A DNA stretch of 64,000 nt from Leptospira langatensis (lineage in GTDB: Bacteria; Spirochaetota; Leptospiria; Leptospirales; Leptospiraceae): NCBI RefSeq assembly GCF_004770615.1, contig NZ_RQER01000010.1, positions 186,001 through 250,000 of the forward strand, given 5' to 3'. The position numbers and the translations under genes are program-made. The first letter of the stretch is position 1; every line of letters starts with the position of its first letter. The notes under the pieces were generated by a model. It had not been told where the DNA came from, made no database searches, and saw nothing but the letters and a program-made list of their open reading frames with translations. Below are positions 9,091 through 20,190 of the stretch, in pieces.

Positions 9091-9378
9091 ATGAGTCGTT
9101 CGGAATCGATTCTGATCAAAGTAGATTATGAGATCCTAAATGGAGATCATGAGGCTTTGCGCACCTATTTGAATTCCCACCTTGAAGGGAGTCCTAATTC
9201 CGTAATCCTAGACTTGGACGAGGTCCAGGTTTTGACTTCCGTGGCCCTTGGCTCTCTGGTTGCTTTCGCAAATCGGTTGAGAGGCATGGGGATATCTCTG
9301 GAAACGATTAATGTCAGTTCAAAACTTTTAGAAATTATTAAATTAGTTTCTCTAGATCAATCTCTGGGTATCCGCTAA
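9091..9378 (+). CDS. STAS-domain protein (anti-sigma factor antagonist-like)
   Basis: A 95-residue single STAS domain. These proteins bind anti-sigma kinases and are switched by phosphorylation. The usual DSSG phosphorylation segment is replaced by VLTSVALGSL, so Ser in TS-V is the only candidate site, and regulation may differ. It is three bases upstream of a CheR-type methyltransferase gene, so the pair is co-transcribed. This suggests a role in chemotaxis-like or partner-switch signalling rather than classical sigma-B control. Confidence 0.85.
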   Translation: MSRSESILIKVDYEILNGDHEALRTYLNSHLEGSPNSVILDLDEVQVLTSVALGSLVAFANRLRGMGISLETINVSSKLLEIIKLVSLDQSLGIR

Positions 9379-9381
9379 TTT

Positions 9382-10257
9382 ATGGAAGAATCCTTTTCTC
9401 ATTTCTCGCAGATCACTGACGAGGAATTCAAGTTTATCAAAGATCTTATGTACAAGGAAACCGGGATCTTTCTTGCGGATCATAAAAAGATAATGGTCCA
9501 ATCCCGATTGAATTCTCGTGCGCGCATGCATAAGATGCAGAATGTTTCGGAGTATATTAAGGGTCTGCAAGCGGACCGAAAGTTCTTCCAAAGCGAACTG
9601 ACCGAACTTATCAATCGAATTACTACGAATAAAACGGATTTTTTTAGGGAGAACCATCACTTTGAGTTCCTAAAGGATACGTTCTTTCCTTCGCTCGAAG
9701 AGAAGGCGGCAAAATCCGGAAAAAAGAGCCTTCGTATTTGGTCTAGTGCCTCTTCTACTGGAGAAGAACCGTACACGATCGCGATTACTTGCGCGGAATA
9801 TTTTATGCACAAGCCGGGCTGGGACATTAAGATATTCGCATCCGATATTGATACGAATGTGATCAAGACCGCTCAGGAAGGGATCTATAAGGCGGATCGT
9901 CTGGAGCCTGTGAGCGAATCCTTAAAGAAGAGATACTTTTTGAAGGTCAAAGATCTCTCCGGAAAGAACGAAGATATGTATCAGGTAAAGCCTGAGATAA
10001 AGGCCATGGTAGAATTTCAAAAGGTGAATCTTCTGGAAGCTCCTTATCCGATCCGAGAGAAAGTGGATTGCATTTTTTGCAGGAACGTCATTATCTATTT
10101 TGATAAACCTACTCAGAAGAAGATCTTCGAGAATTTCGAGAATGTTCTCAAGGACAGAGGTCTCTTGGTCATCGGTCATTCGGAGACCTTATTCGGTATT
10201 TCGGAAGCCTATAAGTTCTTAGGTCATACCGTGTACCAAAAGAAACCTAAGATCTGA
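9382..10257 (+). CDS. cheR: CheR-family protein-glutamate O-methyltransferase
   Basis: Cytoplasmic SAM-dependent enzyme that methylates glutamates on methyl-accepting chemotaxis proteins. The N-terminal all-helical CheR domain covers about 1-80, followed by the catalytic domain with the SAM-binding motif [15 protein letters not shown] near residue 120, an acidic DID segment near 150 and the FCRNVIIYF motif near 230. Length is 291 residues, typical of the family. It follows the STAS gene by three bases. The two receptors encoded just downstream on the other strand are plausible targets, though Leptospira genomes generally carry several CheR and MCP genes. Confidence 0.93.
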   Translation: MEESFSHFSQITDEEFKFIKDLMYKETGIFLADHKKIMVQSRLNSRARMHKMQNVSEYIKGLQADRKFFQSELTELINRITTNKTDFFRENHHFEFLKDTFFPSLEEKAAKSGKKSLRIWSSASSTGEEPYTIAITCAEYFMHKPGWDIKIFASDIDTNVIKTAQEGIYKADRLEPVSESLKKRYFLKVKDLSGKNEDMYQVKPEIKAMVEFQKVNLLEAPYPIREKVDCIFCRNVIIYFDKPTQKKIFENFENVLKDRGLLVIGHSETLFGISEAYKFLGHTVYQKKPKI

Positions 10258-10317
10258 CCGGAACCTTCCTTGAGCCCGGATCCTATTCTGGATCTTCTGG
10301 TATATTAGAGATACATT

Positions 10318-10671
10318 ATGAAACGGATTTTATTACTTGGATGCTTCTTCTTATCCCTTGCTCTCATCGATTGTGGCAAGGGAGGAGAAGATAAAGAGAT
10401 CGCTGAGTCGATTGCAAGAGGGGCCTTGGTTTTAGATGTGAGGACTCCGAATGAATATTCTATCGAACATTTTCCGGGAGCGGTAAATATCCCGATCAGT
10501 AGTCTTTCTTTGAGACTGGATGAACTAGGGGCCAGGGACCGTGAGATCGTCGTCTATTGCCAATCCGGGGGAAGAAGTCTTCGAGCAAAATCTCTTTTGA
10601 ACGATAAGGGCTTTGGCAGAGTGAAAGACGCCGGAGGATTGCAACATCTCTTCTCGGCGACTTCCAAATGA
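10318..10671 (+). CDS. Rhodanese-domain lipoprotein
   Basis: A single rhodanese domain behind a lipoprotein-type signal (MKRILLLGC... with candidate lipid cysteine C19 in LALIDC). The active-site loop CQSGGRS carries the catalytic cysteine C81, followed by Arg as in thiosulfate sulfurtransferases, so persulfide transfer is plausible. It would act in the periplasm or at the outer membrane. Asp at the position before the lipid cysteine is unusual. The cleavage is therefore an inference. Short leader after cheR; it may belong to its own unit. Confidence 0.87.
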   Translation: MKRILLLGCFFLSLALIDCGKGGEDKEIAESIARGALVLDVRTPNEYSIEHFPGAVNIPISSLSLRLDELGARDREIVVYCQSGGRSLRAKSLLNDKGFGRVKDAGGLQHLFSATSK

Positions 10672-10676
10672 TCCAT

Positions 10677-12668
10677 TTATAGCTTAAACTTCTCCGCGAT
10701 ATTGCGGAGAATATCGGCCGTGTTCGATAGGTTTCTGGCAGAAGAGGACATCTGTTCCGCTCCAGACGCCGTATTGATCGTATGCTCGTTGATCTGGACA
10801 ATGACCTGGGTGATCTCGTGGACCGCCTTCTTTTGTTCGTCTGTGGCGAATTTCACCGATTCCGATTCAGATTTTACGCGATCCACGTTATCCGTTACGA
10901 CTCGATTGATATCGCTTTGGGACCCTGTGATTGAATGTAATCTGTCCATTGCATTCGAAACTTGATCTACATTCTTGATGATCGCGTGAATGATCTCAGT
11001 GGATGCTTGGATCCCTTTGGCACCGCTATCCAATTCGCCTGTGTTCTTGGAGATCATTGCGGAAATGGACTTGATGGACGAAGCCGTCTTCTCGGATAGC
11101 TTGGAGATCTCTTCCGCAACCACTGCGAATCCCTTTCCTGCTTCTCCGGCACGCGCCGCTTCTATGGCTGCGTTCAACGCGAGTAGTTGGGTCTGATCGG
11201 AGATATCATTGATGATCCCTACGATCGCAGTCATTTCGCCGGAAGATTTCAGGATATTCGAGATCATTGCATTCATTCCGGAAAGCGATTCTTCTCCTCT
11301 TTTCGCTTGGAGAGAAATGGACTTTGCCATTTCCAAAGTGTTCTGGATCTCTTCTCCGATCTGCCGTACGCTTTGGGAGAGTTCGGTAATCTTTCCTTGG
11401 AACTCGGTCATATTGGAATATTGTTTATATGTGGAAGAAGCGATATTCTCCATCCCGGCAGACATCTCCTCTACGGTAGCCGACATCTGCTCGGTAGAAG
11501 CAGCAGTGGACTGGGCCCCATTCGAGAAACTCTCCGAACTGGTGGAAAGTTGCTCGGCAGAAGTAGCAAGTTCATAAGAGATCTTTTGGATCTCTTTTAC
11601 CGAATTTCGCAGGCTTTCCAAGAAAGAGTTCGTATCCTTGCTTAAGTCTCCGATCTCATCTTCGTGGAAGATCTGAAGATCGGATCTTAGGTCGCCGGTC
11701 GCCATGGAGCGGAATAGATTTCTGGCATCTTCTAAAGGATGAAGTCTAGCATTCACGATCCGATATATTATAAATATGGAAACTATTAGAAAGATGACTG
11801 CAAAGATAGCGATCCGGTATAGCATTTGGTGGACTACCTGGGCAAGTTCCTCTTTGGAAACCACCGCGGAGATCTTCATCTGATACTCGTCGATATTGTA
11901 GGTGGTTGCGATCTTTTCCTTTTTGAAGAAATACTCTATATGCTCATCCGTTTTTAAGGAGAGTATCTTCTGGCCCCATTCGGTCTTGCTTAGATCCAAT
12001 TTTAGGATCAAAGATTTGTCGGGATGCCCGATAACCGCTCCACTAGAATCCACTACCGCAATATAACCGTCGTTACCGATCTTGATCCCGGCCACTACCG
12101 TTTCTGTGAGAGAGTTGAGTGAAATGGAAAAGCCTAAGATCGCGATGACCCGATTGCCTTGTTTTACCGGTACGGTAAGAAGGGTGACTGCCTCCTGTGT
12201 AACAGGAGAGCGACCTACCTTGCTTAGGAACTTTTTGCCTTCTAAGGTTGCCTTAACGTTCTCATCGAAGCCGGTTCCTCCCCAGCGAAAGCCGGTAGCC
12301 TTGCCGCTTGCATCCGCAATGATACTTGGATTTTCTTCCGGAGTGGAAATGAAAACATTCTCATAGGTCCCATATCTTTCCTTTAGATTTGCGAGTATCG
12401 GAATCAGGGTCGCAGTGTCCCTGGTTTCTGCGGCTCGAACGAAGGAAGCGTTAGAGGATAGGAATTCGGCCAAAATGAACTGTTGATCGAAGAAGAATTT
12501 TATGTATTTCCCGCCGAGTCTTGAGATCTTCTTCATCTCGTCTATATAAACGTCTTCTACATATCCTTTCGCGGTGAAGTAGGCGAAGGTGGAAACTCCG
12601 AGAGTAAGTAGCACTATCGTTGCGGTGCTTACCGCGAGTATAATAATCTTCAGACTATTTCTATTCAT
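10677..12668 (-). CDS. Methyl-accepting chemotaxis protein (Cache-type sensor), second of a tandem pair
   Basis: Transmembrane chemoreceptor of 663 residues. TM1 lies at about 8-30, then a periplasmic double-Cache-like sensor to about 280, TM2 at about 285-308, a HAMP segment, and a long coiled-coil signalling domain. The hairpin tip that contacts CheA/CheW is clear ([20 protein letters not shown]). No C-terminal NWETF-like pentapeptide is present, so methylation enzymes would dock without a tether. It lies 39 bases downstream of a paralogue on the same strand, so the two are probably co-transcribed. The ligand is unknown. Confidence 0.95.
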   Translation of the reverse strand: MNRNSLKIIILAVSTATIVLLTLGVSTFAYFTAKGYVEDVYIDEMKKISRLGGKYIKFFFDQQFILAEFLSSNASFVRAAETRDTATLIPILANLKERYGTYENVFISTPEENPSIIADASGKATGFRWGGTGFDENVKATLEGKKFLSKVGRSPVTQEAVTLLTVPVKQGNRVIAILGFSISLNSLTETVVAGIKIGNDGYIAVVDSSGAVIGHPDKSLILKLDLSKTEWGQKILSLKTDEHIEYFFKKEKIATTYNIDEYQMKISAVVSKEELAQVVHQMLYRIAIFAVIFLIVSIFIIYRIVNARLHPLEDARNLFRSMATGDLRSDLQIFHEDEIGDLSKDTNSFLESLRNSVKEIQKISYELATSAEQLSTSSESFSNGAQSTAASTEQMSATVEEMSAGMENIASSTYKQYSNMTEFQGKITELSQSVRQIGEEIQNTLEMAKSISLQAKRGEESLSGMNAMISNILKSSGEMTAIVGIINDISDQTQLLALNAAIEAARAGEAGKGFAVVAEEISKLSEKTASSIKSISAMISKNTGELDSGAKGIQASTEIIHAIIKNVDQVSNAMDRLHSITGSQSDINRVVTDNVDRVKSESESVKFATDEQKKAVHEITQVIVQINEHTINTASGAEQMSSSARNLSNTADILRNIAEKFKL

Positions 12669-12707
12669 TTCTTTAGCTAAACCTAATGAGGATCCATTCG
12701 GAGCGGA

Positions 12708-14705
12708 TCATATTTTGAATTTTTCTGTTATGTTTCTAAGGGTTTCTGCGGTGGTCGCCAGGTTCTGAGCAGAAGATGACATTTGTTCTGAGCCTGAGGC
12801 AGTATTCAACGTATGTTCGTTGATCTGGGTGATGACCTGAGCAATCTCATTGACCGCTCTCTTTTGTTCATCGGTGGCGAGTTTGACCGCTTCCGCTTCT
12901 GTTCCTACTCGATCCGATTGGGTGTCTACTTCTCGATTCACCGATTCCTGAGTGGAAGTGATCTCGAAGAGATGATTCATTGCATCCCCCACCGAATCCA
13001 CGTTCTTGATAATGCTGTGCAAGATCTCCACGGAAGAACGGATCCCTTTGGCTCCTTCGTCCAATTCGGAATTGTTCTTATTGATCATTTCTCCGATGGA
13101 TTTGATAGAAGACGCGGTCTTTACGGAGAGCTTGGAGATCTCTTCCGCGACCACTGCGAATCCTTTCCCCGCTTCTCCCGCGCGCGCTGCCTCTATGGCC
13201 GCGTTCAATGCGAGTAATTGGGTTTGATCGGAGATATCGTTGATGATCCCAATGATTGATTTCATCTCGCCGGAGGACTTGAGAATATTCTCGATCATAT
13301 TGCTCATTCCTGTTAAGGAAACCTCTCCTTTCTTGGCCTCGGCAGAAATGGATTTGGCTACACCCAGGGTCTTTTGGATCTCTGCTCCGATATGTCTTAC
13401 GCCGGATGAGAGTTCTTTTACCTTAGTATGAAATTCTAATATATTCGAGTATTGCTTGTCTGTGGTTGCGGAGATGCTTTCCATTCCCGCAGACATCTCC
13501 TCGACGGTCGCAGACATTTGTTCCGAAGAAGCAGCCGTGGACTGGGCCCCGGTCGCGAAGCTCTGAGAGGAAACTGTCAACTCTTCCGCAGAAGATGCTA
13601 GTTCTATAGCGATCCTCTGGATATCCTTCAGCGAAGCCCTGAGGCTTCCTATAAATGCATTCAAGTCCGCGCTCATGACGCCGATCTCGTCGTTATAGAC
13701 CACTTTGATATCCGAAGTAAGATCTCCCTGGGACATGGTTTGGAAGAGACTACTCGCGTTCTCCAAAGGATCCAGTCTCTTCTTTAAAAGAATATAAAGT
13801 AGATAGGAGGAGATCAGGACCGTTATAATGCTTGCGATCGAGATGAATATCAGAAGCTCTATTAATACTTCTCTTACTTCCGCTTTCGGCTGGATGGCGA
13901 CCACTATGATCCTCCAATCGTCTAAGCGGAATACGGAGGAGAATCGATCCGCTCCTCGGAAGGTGAACTCAAGAGATTCTCCGGTCTTCATGGACAACAT
14001 ACGTTGCCCGTAAGGTTCCTTCATCACATCCAGGTTCATGATCATTTCTTTCTTGGGATGGACGAATACCAATCCCTTATCGCTCATGATGGATACGTAA
14101 CCCTGTTCTCCAATATGGATCTTCTTGATAATCTTTTCGGAAACCACATCATAGGAGAGAGCTATGTTCATTACTCCTATGATCTTTCCCTTGTCCTTGA
14201 TCGGAACGGAGATCACTGCAACAGGAAGTCCTGTAATAGGAGATTTTTGCGGAGGACCTAAGTAATGCTTTCCTTGCTTAACGGCCTCTTGGTTTTCCAC
14301 GAGCTCCGCACCTTGGGTCTTGTAACCTACGGACTTACCGTCTAAGCTATCTGCGAGGATCTGGACGGGACCTCCATCCAATGCAAACACGAAAACGTTT
14401 TCGTATATACCGTAACGTTCATGTACTTCCTTTAAAAAATCTCCGGCCAATGGTTTGCGGGTGAGCACCGTTTGGATGACTCTGGAATCCGCAGCCAAAG
14501 TTTTGGCAACATTGACATGGGAATTCAGGAAACTGTCGAATTCCTGGGCTACTACGGAGGTAACACTATGCATCTGCTCCATATAGATCTGAGTTATCTT
14601 TCTTTGCCCGATATAATACGCAGCTCCGGAAATTAACAAGGTAAGTATTACGAGTATGGCAATCCCAGCGCCTAGAAGAATGAATTTTAAACTGCTTTTT
14701 TGCAT
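12708..14705 (-). CDS. Methyl-accepting chemotaxis protein (Cache-type sensor), first of a tandem pair
   Basis: A 665-residue receptor with the same layout as its downstream neighbour: TM1 at about 8-30, Cache-like periplasmic domain, TM2 at about 283-308, HAMP and signalling coiled coil. The signalling tips of the two proteins are almost identical, while the sensor domains differ clearly. This is the pattern expected after a tandem duplication with divergence of ligand binding. The region around 140-180 ([20 protein letters not shown]) is the conserved Cache core. Upstream is a 328-base gap before rsmH. Confidence 0.95.
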   Translation of the reverse strand: MQKSSLKFILLGAGIAILVILTLLISGAAYYIGQRKITQIYMEQMHSVTSVVAQEFDSFLNSHVNVAKTLAADSRVIQTVLTRKPLAGDFLKEVHERYGIYENVFVFALDGGPVQILADSLDGKSVGYKTQGAELVENQEAVKQGKHYLGPPQKSPITGLPVAVISVPIKDKGKIIGVMNIALSYDVVSEKIIKKIHIGEQGYVSIMSDKGLVFVHPKKEMIMNLDVMKEPYGQRMLSMKTGESLEFTFRGADRFSSVFRLDDWRIIVVAIQPKAEVREVLIELLIFISIASIITVLISSYLLYILLKKRLDPLENASSLFQTMSQGDLTSDIKVVYNDEIGVMSADLNAFIGSLRASLKDIQRIAIELASSAEELTVSSQSFATGAQSTAASSEQMSATVEEMSAGMESISATTDKQYSNILEFHTKVKELSSGVRHIGAEIQKTLGVAKSISAEAKKGEVSLTGMSNMIENILKSSGEMKSIIGIINDISDQTQLLALNAAIEAARAGEAGKGFAVVAEEISKLSVKTASSIKSIGEMINKNNSELDEGAKGIRSSVEILHSIIKNVDSVGDAMNHLFEITSTQESVNREVDTQSDRVGTEAEAVKLATDEQKRAVNEIAQVITQINEHTLNTASGSEQMSSSAQNLATTAETLRNITEKFKI

Positions 14706-15033
14706 ACGGTTTTAATAAGATCCCTATCGGTTGATGAACGTCCGATGATCAGTTAGGATAAATAGTCTCTTTTGCTAGATTTTTTTAAAAACGAAAAGGA
14801 TACGAGAATCCGCTCTCGAATCGAGTGGCACATTGTAGCTGGACAAAAGCGAAGAGTCAAGAACCTTTACGTTTCGATGAAATCAGTCTCTTTCCTTCTT
14901 TTTAGAAAAAGCTATATCCTATTGGAAGGATTACATGTAGGAATTCCTACTGTCATTTGCAAAGAAACAGAAACTTTCCCAGGCTAGGTTCTTGGTTGCG
15001 TTTTCGATGAGGTAAGAGAATCTGGAAAACGAA
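14706..15033. other. Intergenic region between the chemoreceptor pair and rsmH
   Basis: A divergent 328-base region. I see no convincing gene; a 71-codon frame at 14772-14987 has no support. It holds a 14-bp palindrome at 14937-14950. It should contain the promoters for the receptors (leftward) and for the wall cluster (rightward), but I cannot place them with confidence. Confidence 0.6.
14937..14950. repeat. 14-bp perfect palindrome upstream of rsmH
   Basis: GTAGGAATTCCTAC reads the same on both strands. Similar 'TGTAGGAnnTCCTAC' palindromes are, from memory, frequent between genes in Leptospira. It could be such a dispersed element or an operator. Confidence 0.5.
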
Positions 15034-15975
15034 TTGGAACCTGTCCATTATTCGGTGCTCTATAGGGAGATTGTATCCTTCTTCCAGTCCGTTTTTGAGA
15101 AAGACAAAGAGATCCTTTTTTTGGACGGTACTGCCGGAGAAGGAGGACATAGTTTACTCCTTTTACAAGCCTTCCCTCAATCCAAATTAATACTTTTGGA
15201 CCGAGATTCCGTTATGCTCTCCCGAGCCCAAGCAAGACTCTCCGAGTTCAAGGAGAGGATCATTCCGATCGAAGCCAATTTTTCCGAAGTGGATCCGGAG
15301 TTCTTACAAGAGAACGGGATCTCTGGCCCCCCGGATGGGATCCTATTGGATCTTGGAATTTCCACATTTCATCTACTACATGCCGGCAGAGGATTTAGTT
15401 TTAGAGAGAACGAACCTCTAGATATGAGATTGTCCTCCGCAGGAGGGATCTCTGCGGAAGATGTGGTCAATACCTATCCCGAAAAGGCTTTGAGTAAGAT
15501 CTTTTACGAGTATGGAGAGGAGCGTTGGACGAAAAAGATCGTGGAAGCCATCCTGGAAAGAAGAAGGCATTCCCATATTGGTTACTCGGGAGATCTGGCC
15601 CAATTGGTTTCTCGGGTAATCCCCCGAAAATTTTGGCCTCCCGGAAAGCATCCCGCCACTAGGGTCTTTCAGGCACTGAGAATAGAAGTGAACCAAGAAC
15701 TTCTTCATATAGAAGTGGGGGTCCCAAAATTATTGGAAGTACTTGCTCCCGGAGGGCTCATGCAGGTGATCTCTTTTCATTCTTTGGAAGATAGGATCGT
15801 AAAGAATTTGTTCAGGGACTTTGCCCGGACAAGAGAGGCCAAACTGCTCACCAAGAAGCCGGTAATCCCGGGTGATGAGGAAACCAAAGAAAATCCGGCG
15901 TCTCGTTCCGCAAAATTACGTGTCATACATAAGACACTTCCCACCGATATTGATATGGAAGAGGAAGAAGAATGA
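15034..15975 (+). CDS. rsmH: 16S rRNA (cytosine(1402)-N4)-methyltransferase RsmH
   Basis: Methylates N4 of C1402 in the decoding centre of 16S rRNA using SAM. The family start [13 protein letters not shown], the SAM motif [11 protein letters not shown] (D near 29) and the segment [20 protein letters not shown] are all present. So are the late motifs [16 protein letters not shown] and [13 protein letters not shown]. Length is 313 residues, usual. The start is TTG at 15034, since the frame is closed by a stop 21 bases upstream and the only other option is a CTG. As in most bacteria it heads the division/cell-wall cluster; ftsL overlaps its stop by four bases. No mraZ gene precedes it. Confidence 0.95.
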   Translation: MEPVHYSVLYREIVSFFQSVFEKDKEILFLDGTAGEGGHSLLLLQAFPQSKLILLDRDSVMLSRAQARLSEFKERIIPIEANFSEVDPEFLQENGISGPPDGILLDLGISTFHLLHAGRGFSFRENEPLDMRLSSAGGISAEDVVNTYPEKALSKIFYEYGEERWTKKIVEAILERRRHSHIGYSGDLAQLVSRVIPRKFWPPGKHPATRVFQALRIEVNQELLHIEVGVPKLLEVLAPGGLMQVISFHSLEDRIVKNLFRDFARTREAKLLTKKPVIPGDEETKENPASRSAKLRVIHKTLPTDIDMEEEEE

Positions 15976-16331
15976 GCCGCATCTCCGATCTCCTATCCAA
16001 TAGAATATGGTCCGATCTTAGATTCTTGACCAGGATCTTTGTTTGGATCCTTCTTCCCTTTTCCCTTGTGTTATTATTCGTTTGGCAAAACGTTCAAGTG
16101 GCGAGATTGAATCGAGAGATCTCTATCGCTTCTCAGGATAAAGAGAAATTGCTCAAGAAGAACGACGATCTAAAGATCGGGATGGCGACCTATACTTCAG
16201 CGAGAAGGATAGAAGCATTGTACAGAAAGACTTATCATTATTTGCCGATCACTGTGGGAGATCGGATCATTACTGTGACTCTTCCTCCGGAAAGAAACGA
16301 GACAGAACTTGAGAATTTCAGAAATCCTTGA
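15972..16331 (+). CDS. ftsL: FtsL-like cell-division protein
   Basis: Small bitopic membrane protein of 119 residues: a cytoplasmic N-terminus, one TM helix at about 22-43, then a periplasmic leucine-zipper-like coiled coil (residues 45-85). This is the form and position (directly after rsmH) of FtsL, which joins FtsB and FtsQ in the divisome. Sequence conservation in FtsL is low, so the call rests mostly on topology and context. It starts with ATGA overlapping the rsmH stop, and its 3' end overlaps the murE start by 23 bases. Confidence 0.75.
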   Translation: MSRISDLLSNRIWSDLRFLTRIFVWILLPFSLVLLFVWQNVQVARLNREISIASQDKEKLLKKNDDLKIGMATYTSARRIEALYRKTYHYLPITVGDRIITVTLPPERNETELENFRNP

Positions 16332-17808
16332 TCTTTTTCCCGAGATCCGACTAGAGGATCCGAGTCCTTATCGGAACGAGGAGATCTCCTTTGTTCGAAC
16401 AGATTCCAGAAAATTAGGATCCGAAGATCTATTTTGTGTTCCTCTTTTCTTGGGGGAGAAGGGATTAGAATATGCAAAGTCTTCCGCTTCTCGTTTCGTA
16501 CTCATCTCAAATACATTCGGAATTTCTAAATTAGAAAATAAGATCGTTCTAAGATCTTCTTCCGATCCGGAAGCCCTTGCGGGGCCGATCGCATCTAGGA
16601 TCTTAGGCGACCCTTCTTCTAAAATGAAAGTAGTGGGAGTGACCGGAACGAACGGAAAGACCTCCCTCACTCATATCCTTGCTTTTTTAGGGGAATCCCA
16701 GGGAAAATCCTGCGGGATCATCGGAACCACAGGAGTGAAGTTCAAAGGGAAGGTTGTGGATACCGGCTATACTACTCCGGACCCGTCCAGTTTACAAGAG
16801 ATCCTGAAAGAGATGTTGGAGAACGGGGTCGAATACGTTTTTATAGAAACAAGTTCTCACGGTTTGAAATTAGGAAGAACGAACGGGATCCGATTCAAGG
16901 CGGGGATCTTCTCCAATCTTACCCAAGATCATTTGGATTTTCATCCTAGTATGCAGGATTACTTGGAGAGCAAGGCACTTCTATTTTCTTCTTTGAATTC
17001 GTATGAGGACACATTTGGAGTTTACGATGCGGAGGCGCCCGGCGGACGCGATTTTGCAGCTCTTCTTCCTAAGGTTGCCCCTAAACTTTCCTTGTTTGCA
17101 TTGGGTAGCGGGAAAGGGGAGATCCCCGTTCACAACGAACACTTCTCCCTGGAAAAAACGACGTATGAGATCGGCCTTCCTTCTTCTTGGAAAGGCAATA
17201 CGGAAACGGTAACGAATCTATTAGGAGGTTTTAATGTACGAAACACTGCCTTGGCCTTCGTTACCTGTCTTGCCTTGGGTTGGGAGAAGGAGAAGCTTCT
17301 TTCTGCTCTAAAGAATATTCCTCAGATCCCGGGAAGATTTCAGATCTATTATAGTCCGGATCGGACTCGAATGGCAGTCGTAGATTATGCCCATACTCCG
17401 GATGCCTTGCAGAATATCTTAAGAAGTATACGGGAATCCAAACCAAAGGAACTCATCGCTCTCTTCGGATGTGGAGGGGACAGGGATAGGACCAAGCGTC
17501 CTAAGATGGGAAAGATCGCTCAGGATCTTGCGGACAAAGTGATCCTGACCTCGGACAATCCTAGGACTGAAGATCCGGAATCGATCCTGGACGATATACA
17601 AGAAGGCTTTACAGGCGGATACATTCCTTTCCTACGAGAGGCAGATCGAGCGGCAGCGATCCGTTTCGGCATCTCTTCCCTGCAAGAAGGTGCCTGTCTT
17701 TTGGTCGCAGGAAAAGGGCACGAAGACTATCAGATCGTCGGAAAAGAAAAAAGGCATTTCGACGACGGAGAAGAGATCCGCAAGGCCTTTGATTCCCTAC
17801 AAAAGTAA
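16309..17808 (+). CDS. murE: UDP-N-acetylmuramoyl-tripeptide synthetase MurE (meso-DAP type)
   Basis: Cytoplasmic ATP-dependent ligase adding the third residue to UDP-MurNAc-L-Ala-D-Glu. The P-loop GVTGTNGKTS covers residues 110-119. The DNPR motif at 416-419 is the signature for meso-diaminopimelate as the substrate, in agreement with spirochaete peptidoglycan of the Leptospira type. Length is 499 residues, normal. The TTG at 16309 gives the expected N-terminus (RISEILDLF) and makes it overlap ftsL by 23 bases; no ftsI lies between them, which is unusual. Confidence 0.96.
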   Translation: MRISEILDLFPEIRLEDPSPYRNEEISFVRTDSRKLGSEDLFCVPLFLGEKGLEYAKSSASRFVLISNTFGISKLENKIVLRSSSDPEALAGPIASRILGDPSSKMKVVGVTGTNGKTSLTHILAFLGESQGKSCGIIGTTGVKFKGKVVDTGYTTPDPSSLQEILKEMLENGVEYVFIETSSHGLKLGRTNGIRFKAGIFSNLTQDHLDFHPSMQDYLESKALLFSSLNSYEDTFGVYDAEAPGGRDFAALLPKVAPKLSLFALGSGKGEIPVHNEHFSLEKTTYEIGLPSSWKGNTETVTNLLGGFNVRNTALAFVTCLALGWEKEKLLSALKNIPQIPGRFQIYYSPDRTRMAVVDYAHTPDALQNILRSIRESKPKELIALFGCGGDRDRTKRPKMGKIAQDLADKVILTSDNPRTEDPESILDDIQEGFTGGYIPFLREADRAAAIRFGISSLQEGACLLVAGKGHEDYQIVGKEKRHFDDGEEIRKAFDSLQK

Positions 17809-17929
17809 ATTCTTGTCAAAAAATTTGCCTAGGTTCGGGACAACTAGTCGATAGAGAAAGAGAGAGTGGTCCGATCCGGTTTTTACGTTTACGGGAACCG
17901 GAGCCGAGCCATCCTGCCTTCATCTCCCT

Positions 17930-19042
17930 ATGTTCTATTTCATCTACGAACAATTTTTTCAAGACCTAGATTCCTTACGAATTTTCAGCTATGTTACTGT
18001 CCGCGCTTTTATGGCGGGGTTGACCTCTATGTTCCTTACCTTCTGGTTTGGGGGAAGGGTCATCGATTTCCTACACGGCTTGAAGTTCAGAGAGAGCGTA
18101 AGGGACGACGGGCCCAAATCCCATAGTGCCAAGTCGGGTACTCCTACCATGGGAGGACTGATGATCGTGGGAGCCTTGGCGCTTTCTGTCTTTCTTTGGG
18201 GAAATCTCAGGAACCTGAACATTCTTCTTCTGTTAGCCTGTGCTCTTTCTTTCGCGTTCTTAGGTTTCACCGACGATTACATGAAGTCCGTCAAGAAGAT
18301 CAAAGGAGGAATGAGAGCAAGGACCAAGTTCTTGGCCTCCGTGATCCTTGCTACGCTCTTCTGTGGATTGTTCCTATTCTATACCGGAGAAGCGCCTAAG
18401 GGTTCTTCCGGAAAGATACTTTTTCATCTTACGGATCTATTCTTGCCCTTCGTAAAGGGACCCGTCCTGTCCTTGGGATTATTCGCGATCCCATTTTCAA
18501 TTTTAGTAATATTAGGATCTTCTCATGGAGTCAATCTCACCGATGGTCTGGATGGCTTGGCGGGAGGAACTGCCGGGATAGTGGTCGCTACTCTGGCTTT
18601 GATCGCTTATGTTTCCGGCACTCCTGTTGCGGCAAACTATTTGAATATCCCTTATCTTCCTCATGCTCACGAATACAGTGTGTTCTTGGCCGCTTTGACC
18701 GGGGCATTGATCGGTTTTCTTTGGTTCAATAGCCATCCTGCTCAGATCTTCATGGGAGACACGGGCTCTCTTTTCTTAGGCGCAACCATCGGCTTGACCT
18801 GCGTTATGCTCAAGAAGGAGATCCTTCTCGTGATCTTGGGCGGTATCTTTGTTGCGGAATCCCTTTCCGTAATCTTGCAAGTGGGTTCTTTTAAGCTGAC
18901 GCAAAAGAGGATCTTCCGAATGGCTCCTCTTCATCATCATTTCGAGTTGGCTGGGGTTCCGGAGACGAAAGTGGTGATCCGATTCTGGATTGCGGCAATC
19001 ATTCTTGCCATCATCTCCTTATCCAGCTTGAAAATACAATGA
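17930..19042 (+). CDS. mraY: Phospho-N-acetylmuramoyl-pentapeptide transferase MraY
   Basis: Inner-membrane enzyme that transfers phospho-MurNAc-pentapeptide to undecaprenyl phosphate, forming lipid I. About ten TM helices. Catalytic motifs are present: the DD pair in [21 protein letters not shown], and the HHH motif in [11 protein letters not shown]. Length is 370 residues, normal. A 121-base gap separates it from murE; murF usually sits between these genes but is located at 28242 here. The 3' end overlaps ftsW by four bases (ATGA). Confidence 0.97.
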   Translation: MFYFIYEQFFQDLDSLRIFSYVTVRAFMAGLTSMFLTFWFGGRVIDFLHGLKFRESVRDDGPKSHSAKSGTPTMGGLMIVGALALSVFLWGNLRNLNILLLLACALSFAFLGFTDDYMKSVKKIKGGMRARTKFLASVILATLFCGLFLFYTGEAPKGSSGKILFHLTDLFLPFVKGPVLSLGLFAIPFSILVILGSSHGVNLTDGLDGLAGGTAGIVVATLALIAYVSGTPVAANYLNIPYLPHAHEYSVFLAALTGALIGFLWFNSHPAQIFMGDTGSLFLGATIGLTCVMLKKEILLVILGGIFVAESLSVILQVGSFKLTQKRIFRMAPLHHHFELAGVPETKVVIRFWIAAIILAIISLSSLKIQ

Positions 19043-20190
19043 GAGACATCGAGAGAAAGTTCAAAGAATTTTGGGAATCTCCCGATTCTCCTTTCGATCT
19101 TTTTCTCATCTGCTCCGTTTTCTTCCTTCTACTTTTCGGGATCTGTGTCATGTATTCCAGTTCCTCTATCACCGCATGGAGAGACTTTCAGGATTCGGAA
19201 TACTTTCTGAAAAAGCAGGTTGCTTGGGCGGTCGTAGGGCTTGTAGTATTCCTATTCTTCGCAAATTTTCCGTACCAAAGATTGGAAAGATTCGCTCTCG
19301 CGGGAATGGTCATAAGCGTTATTCTGCTCGTACTCGTTTTTATTCCAGGCATTGGTAGATCGGTAGGAACCTATTATGGAAGGAATTTCCATAGATGGAT
19401 CGGGATCGGTCCGTACCAATTGCAGCCTTCGGAGATCGCGAAACTTGCAGTAGTCGTTTATCTTTCTTCCTTGATCGTAAAATTGAAACTGAAGGAAAAT
19501 CGGGATCCGAAGAAATTCATTCTTCCTGCGGTACTGCTTCTCGCGGTCTTGGTCTTGATCCTCGCTGAACCTGCATTCGGTACCACGATGGAGATCCTAT
19601 TCGTGGTGATCGCATTCGTATTCCTATTCGGATTCCCGATCCGAAATCTTTTGCTTGTAGGACTCGTGTCCCTTCCTCTTGCCTATGTTCTTGTAAGCCA
19701 GGTCGGATATCGTAGAAAAAGAATGGAAGTCTGGTTGGATCCGTATCGGTTCCGTTACGATGAGGGGCACCAATTAGTGACTTCTTTCCGTGCCTTCTTG
19801 GATGGAGGTTGGTTCGGGAATAAGCTCGCCAGCGGATATGCGCATAGGTATCTAACGTATAGTCATACGGATTTTGTTCTGGCTACTTATGTGGAAGACT
19901 TTGGATTTATAGGGTTCTTGTTTTTCTTCTTCTTGGTTTTGACCCTTTTGACGAGGACCTATGTTCTGTTGAAACGAGTCCAGGATCCGTTCGGTTTTTA
20001 TTTAGGAGCCGGGCTATTGTTCATTTTAGGAACTCAATTCATTATCAACAGTTATGTGGTAACCGGTCTATTGCCCATTACGGGCATCAGCTTGCCATTT
20101 ATGAGCTACGGAGGATCTTCCCTTCTGGTGGTCTTGGCCTCTTTCGGAATTCTTGTCAATATAACGAGACGTGAAAACATAGGCTTATGA
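19039..20190 (+). CDS. ftsW: SEDS-family peptidoglycan polymerase FtsW
   Basis: Integral membrane glycosyltransferase of septal wall synthesis, with about ten TM helices. Conserved SEDS segments include [22 protein letters not shown], the [11 protein letters not shown] loop and the C-terminal [11 protein letters not shown] motif. Length is 383 residues, normal for FtsW/RodA. Position between mraY and murG favours FtsW over RodA. It needs a partner class B penicillin-binding protein (FtsI), which is not in this cluster. It overlaps mraY by four bases and murG by four bases, so translation is likely coupled. Confidence 0.95.
   Translation: MRDIERKFKEFWESPDSPFDLFLICSVFFLLLFGICVMYSSSSITAWRDFQDSEYFLKKQVAWAVVGLVVFLFFANFPYQRLERFALAGMVISVILLVLVFIPGIGRSVGTYYGRNFHRWIGIGPYQLQPSEIAKLAVVVYLSSLIVKLKLKENRDPKKFILPAVLLLAVLVLILAEPAFGTTMEILFVVIAFVFLFGFPIRNLLLVGLVSLPLAYVLVSQVGYRRKRMEVWLDPYRFRYDEGHQLVTSFRAFLDGGWFGNKLASGYAHRYLTYSHTDFVLATYVEDFGFIGFLFFFFLVLTLLTRTYVLLKRVQDPFGFYLGAGLLFILGTQFIINSYVVTGLLPITGISLPFMSYGGSSLLVVLASFGILVNITRRENIGL

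Noticed and set aside
11187..11645. A 152-codon plus-strand frame in the chemoreceptor gene
   Set aside because: Antisense shadow; the receptor frame has full motifs.
14772..14987. A 71-codon frame in the gap before rsmH
   Set aside because: No ribosome site, no domain and no homology signal that I can see.
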